A DNA stretch of 64,000 nt, taken from the NCBI RefSeq assembly GCF_019879105.1, contig NZ_CP082249.1, positions 372,001-436,000 on the forward strand. The letters are read 5' to 3'. This document shows positions 63,514 through 64,000 of the stretch, piece by piece; the stretch's first letter is position 1; every line of letters begins with the position of its first letter. A program made the position numbers and the translations under genes. Below the pieces are notes generated by a model. The model worked only from the letters and a program-made list of their open reading frames with translations. It was not told where the DNA came from and ran no database searches. This stretch comes from Natrinema sp. SYSU A 869 (GTDB lineage Archaea > Halobacteriota > Halobacteria > Halobacteriales > Natrialbaceae).

Positions 63514-64000
63514 TCACTTCCCCTGTGCACCCACGTTCTGGTCGCTCTCGAAGGAGTCTGGATCCGGTTCGATCGTCGCGTACTGGACCGCACGCCGGCC
63601 CAGCGTTCGCACCCGTTTCTCGAGCTTCGGATCGGCGAACTCGCCGTCCTCGAAGGCGGCGCTCGCGTTCGGAATCGCCGCCTCGTGGGGGATCACCCAC
63701 GCGTTCAGCGCCCGACAGACCGAACGCATGTGCTCGAGCGTCGTCACGGGGAAGGCCCCGCCAGAGACTGCGAGCAGTCCGACGGTCTTGTCCGCGAACT
63801 CGTCGAACCCGCAGTAGTCGATCGCGGTCTTGAGCGGCGAGGCGTAGGAGCCGTGGTACATCGGCGAGCCGAGGATGATCGTGTCGGCCGCACGGACGCG
63901 CTCGGCCAGCAACTCGGCGTCGCCCGCGTCTTCGCGGTCGCGGTCCGCGTCGAAGATCGGTAACTCGTACTTGCGGAGATCGAGTAGTTCGGTGGTCGCG
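63514..64000 (-). CDS. NAD(P)H-dependent FMN reductase-like flavoprotein (partial)
   Basis: The frame runs off the right edge of the window, so its N-terminus is missing. The visible part includes LLDLRKYELPIFDADRD, AADTIILGSPMYHGSYASPLKTAIDYCG and KTVGLLAVSGGAFPVTTLEHMR, the FMN-binding pattern of the NADPH-dependent FMN reductase/flavodoxin-like family. These reduce FMN, quinones or azo dyes. It ends with YATIEPDPDSFES. It converges with the six-span membrane gene. Confidence 0.85.
   Translation of the reverse strand, partial: ATTELLDLRKYELPIFDADRDREDAGDAELLAERVRAADTIILGSPMYHGSYASPLKTAIDYCGFDEFADKTVGLLAVSGGAFPVTTLEHMRSVCRALNAWVIPHEAAIPNASAAFEDGEFADPKLEKRVRTLGRRAVQYATIEPDPDSFESDQNVGAQGK

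Overview
The window is chromosomal DNA of a halophilic archaeon, most likely of the Natrialbaceae (Natrinema/Haloterrigena type). The evidence is GC-rich codon use, very acidic proteins, A/T-rich TATA boxes a little over 20 to about 35 nt before start codons, a TFB factor, an elongator tRNA-Met with a long intron, an archaeal Nop5-fibrillarin operon, a haloarchaeal gamma-glutamylcysteine synthetase, a PGF-CTERM secreted protease and a Bat-type regulator with HalOD1 protein. Genus assignment is inference. REGIONS. 0-2.7 kb: DUF309 gene with a truncated tandem copy, a 42-residue zinc ribbon, a decayed DUF6653-like gene, tRNA-Leu(CAA), a structured possibly transcribed element and a second zinc microprotein. 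2.7-12.6 kb: core genes for protoglobin, a giant subtilase, an inositol-phosphatase-like enzyme, DUF63 and the nop5-flpA rRNA-modification pair. 12.6-19 kb: accessory zone with dispersed repeat arms bracketing two small cargo genes, an array of about eleven hairpins, a truncated tyrosine recombinase, a phage-type repressor and a PadR/zinc-ribbon pair. 19-36.5 kb: secreted proteins, acyl-CoA synthetase, gshA, transporters, haem A synthase, HtrA protease, a two-domain copper oxidase, TFB and tRNA-Met. 37-40.4 kb: an A/T-rich pocket with foreign-looking exported proteins and a decapitated SWIM zinc-finger gene. 40.5-54.2 kb: CoA-disulfide-reductase-like enzyme, then a probable surface-glycan or glycolipid locus (two GT4 glycosyltransferases, two alkaline-phosphatase/sulfatase-fold enzymes, an AglD-like flippase-type protein), DUF457 membrane proteins, DedA, a histidine kinase and an arylsulfotransferase-like propeller. 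54.3-64 kb: tandem universal-stress protein, a cell-surface DUF4367-like protein, HalOD1, Bat regulator, an orphan CTAG-type DNA methylase, membrane proteins and a flavoprotein cut by the window edge. HOW THE GENES WORK TOGETHER. Three themes stand out: surface and secretion functions (protease, Tat lipoproteins, glycan locus), sensing and transcription control (TFB plus small winged-helix protein, Bat plus HalOD1, PAS-GAF kinase), and redox or thiol biology (GshA, CoA-disulfide-reductase-like enzyme, copper oxidase, CtaA, protoglobin). CAUTION. Eight otherwise good genes carry ten single-base frameshifts, most of them in runs of the same base. These look more like sequence-assembly errors than real gene decay, so the affected genes are described as one reading unit each.
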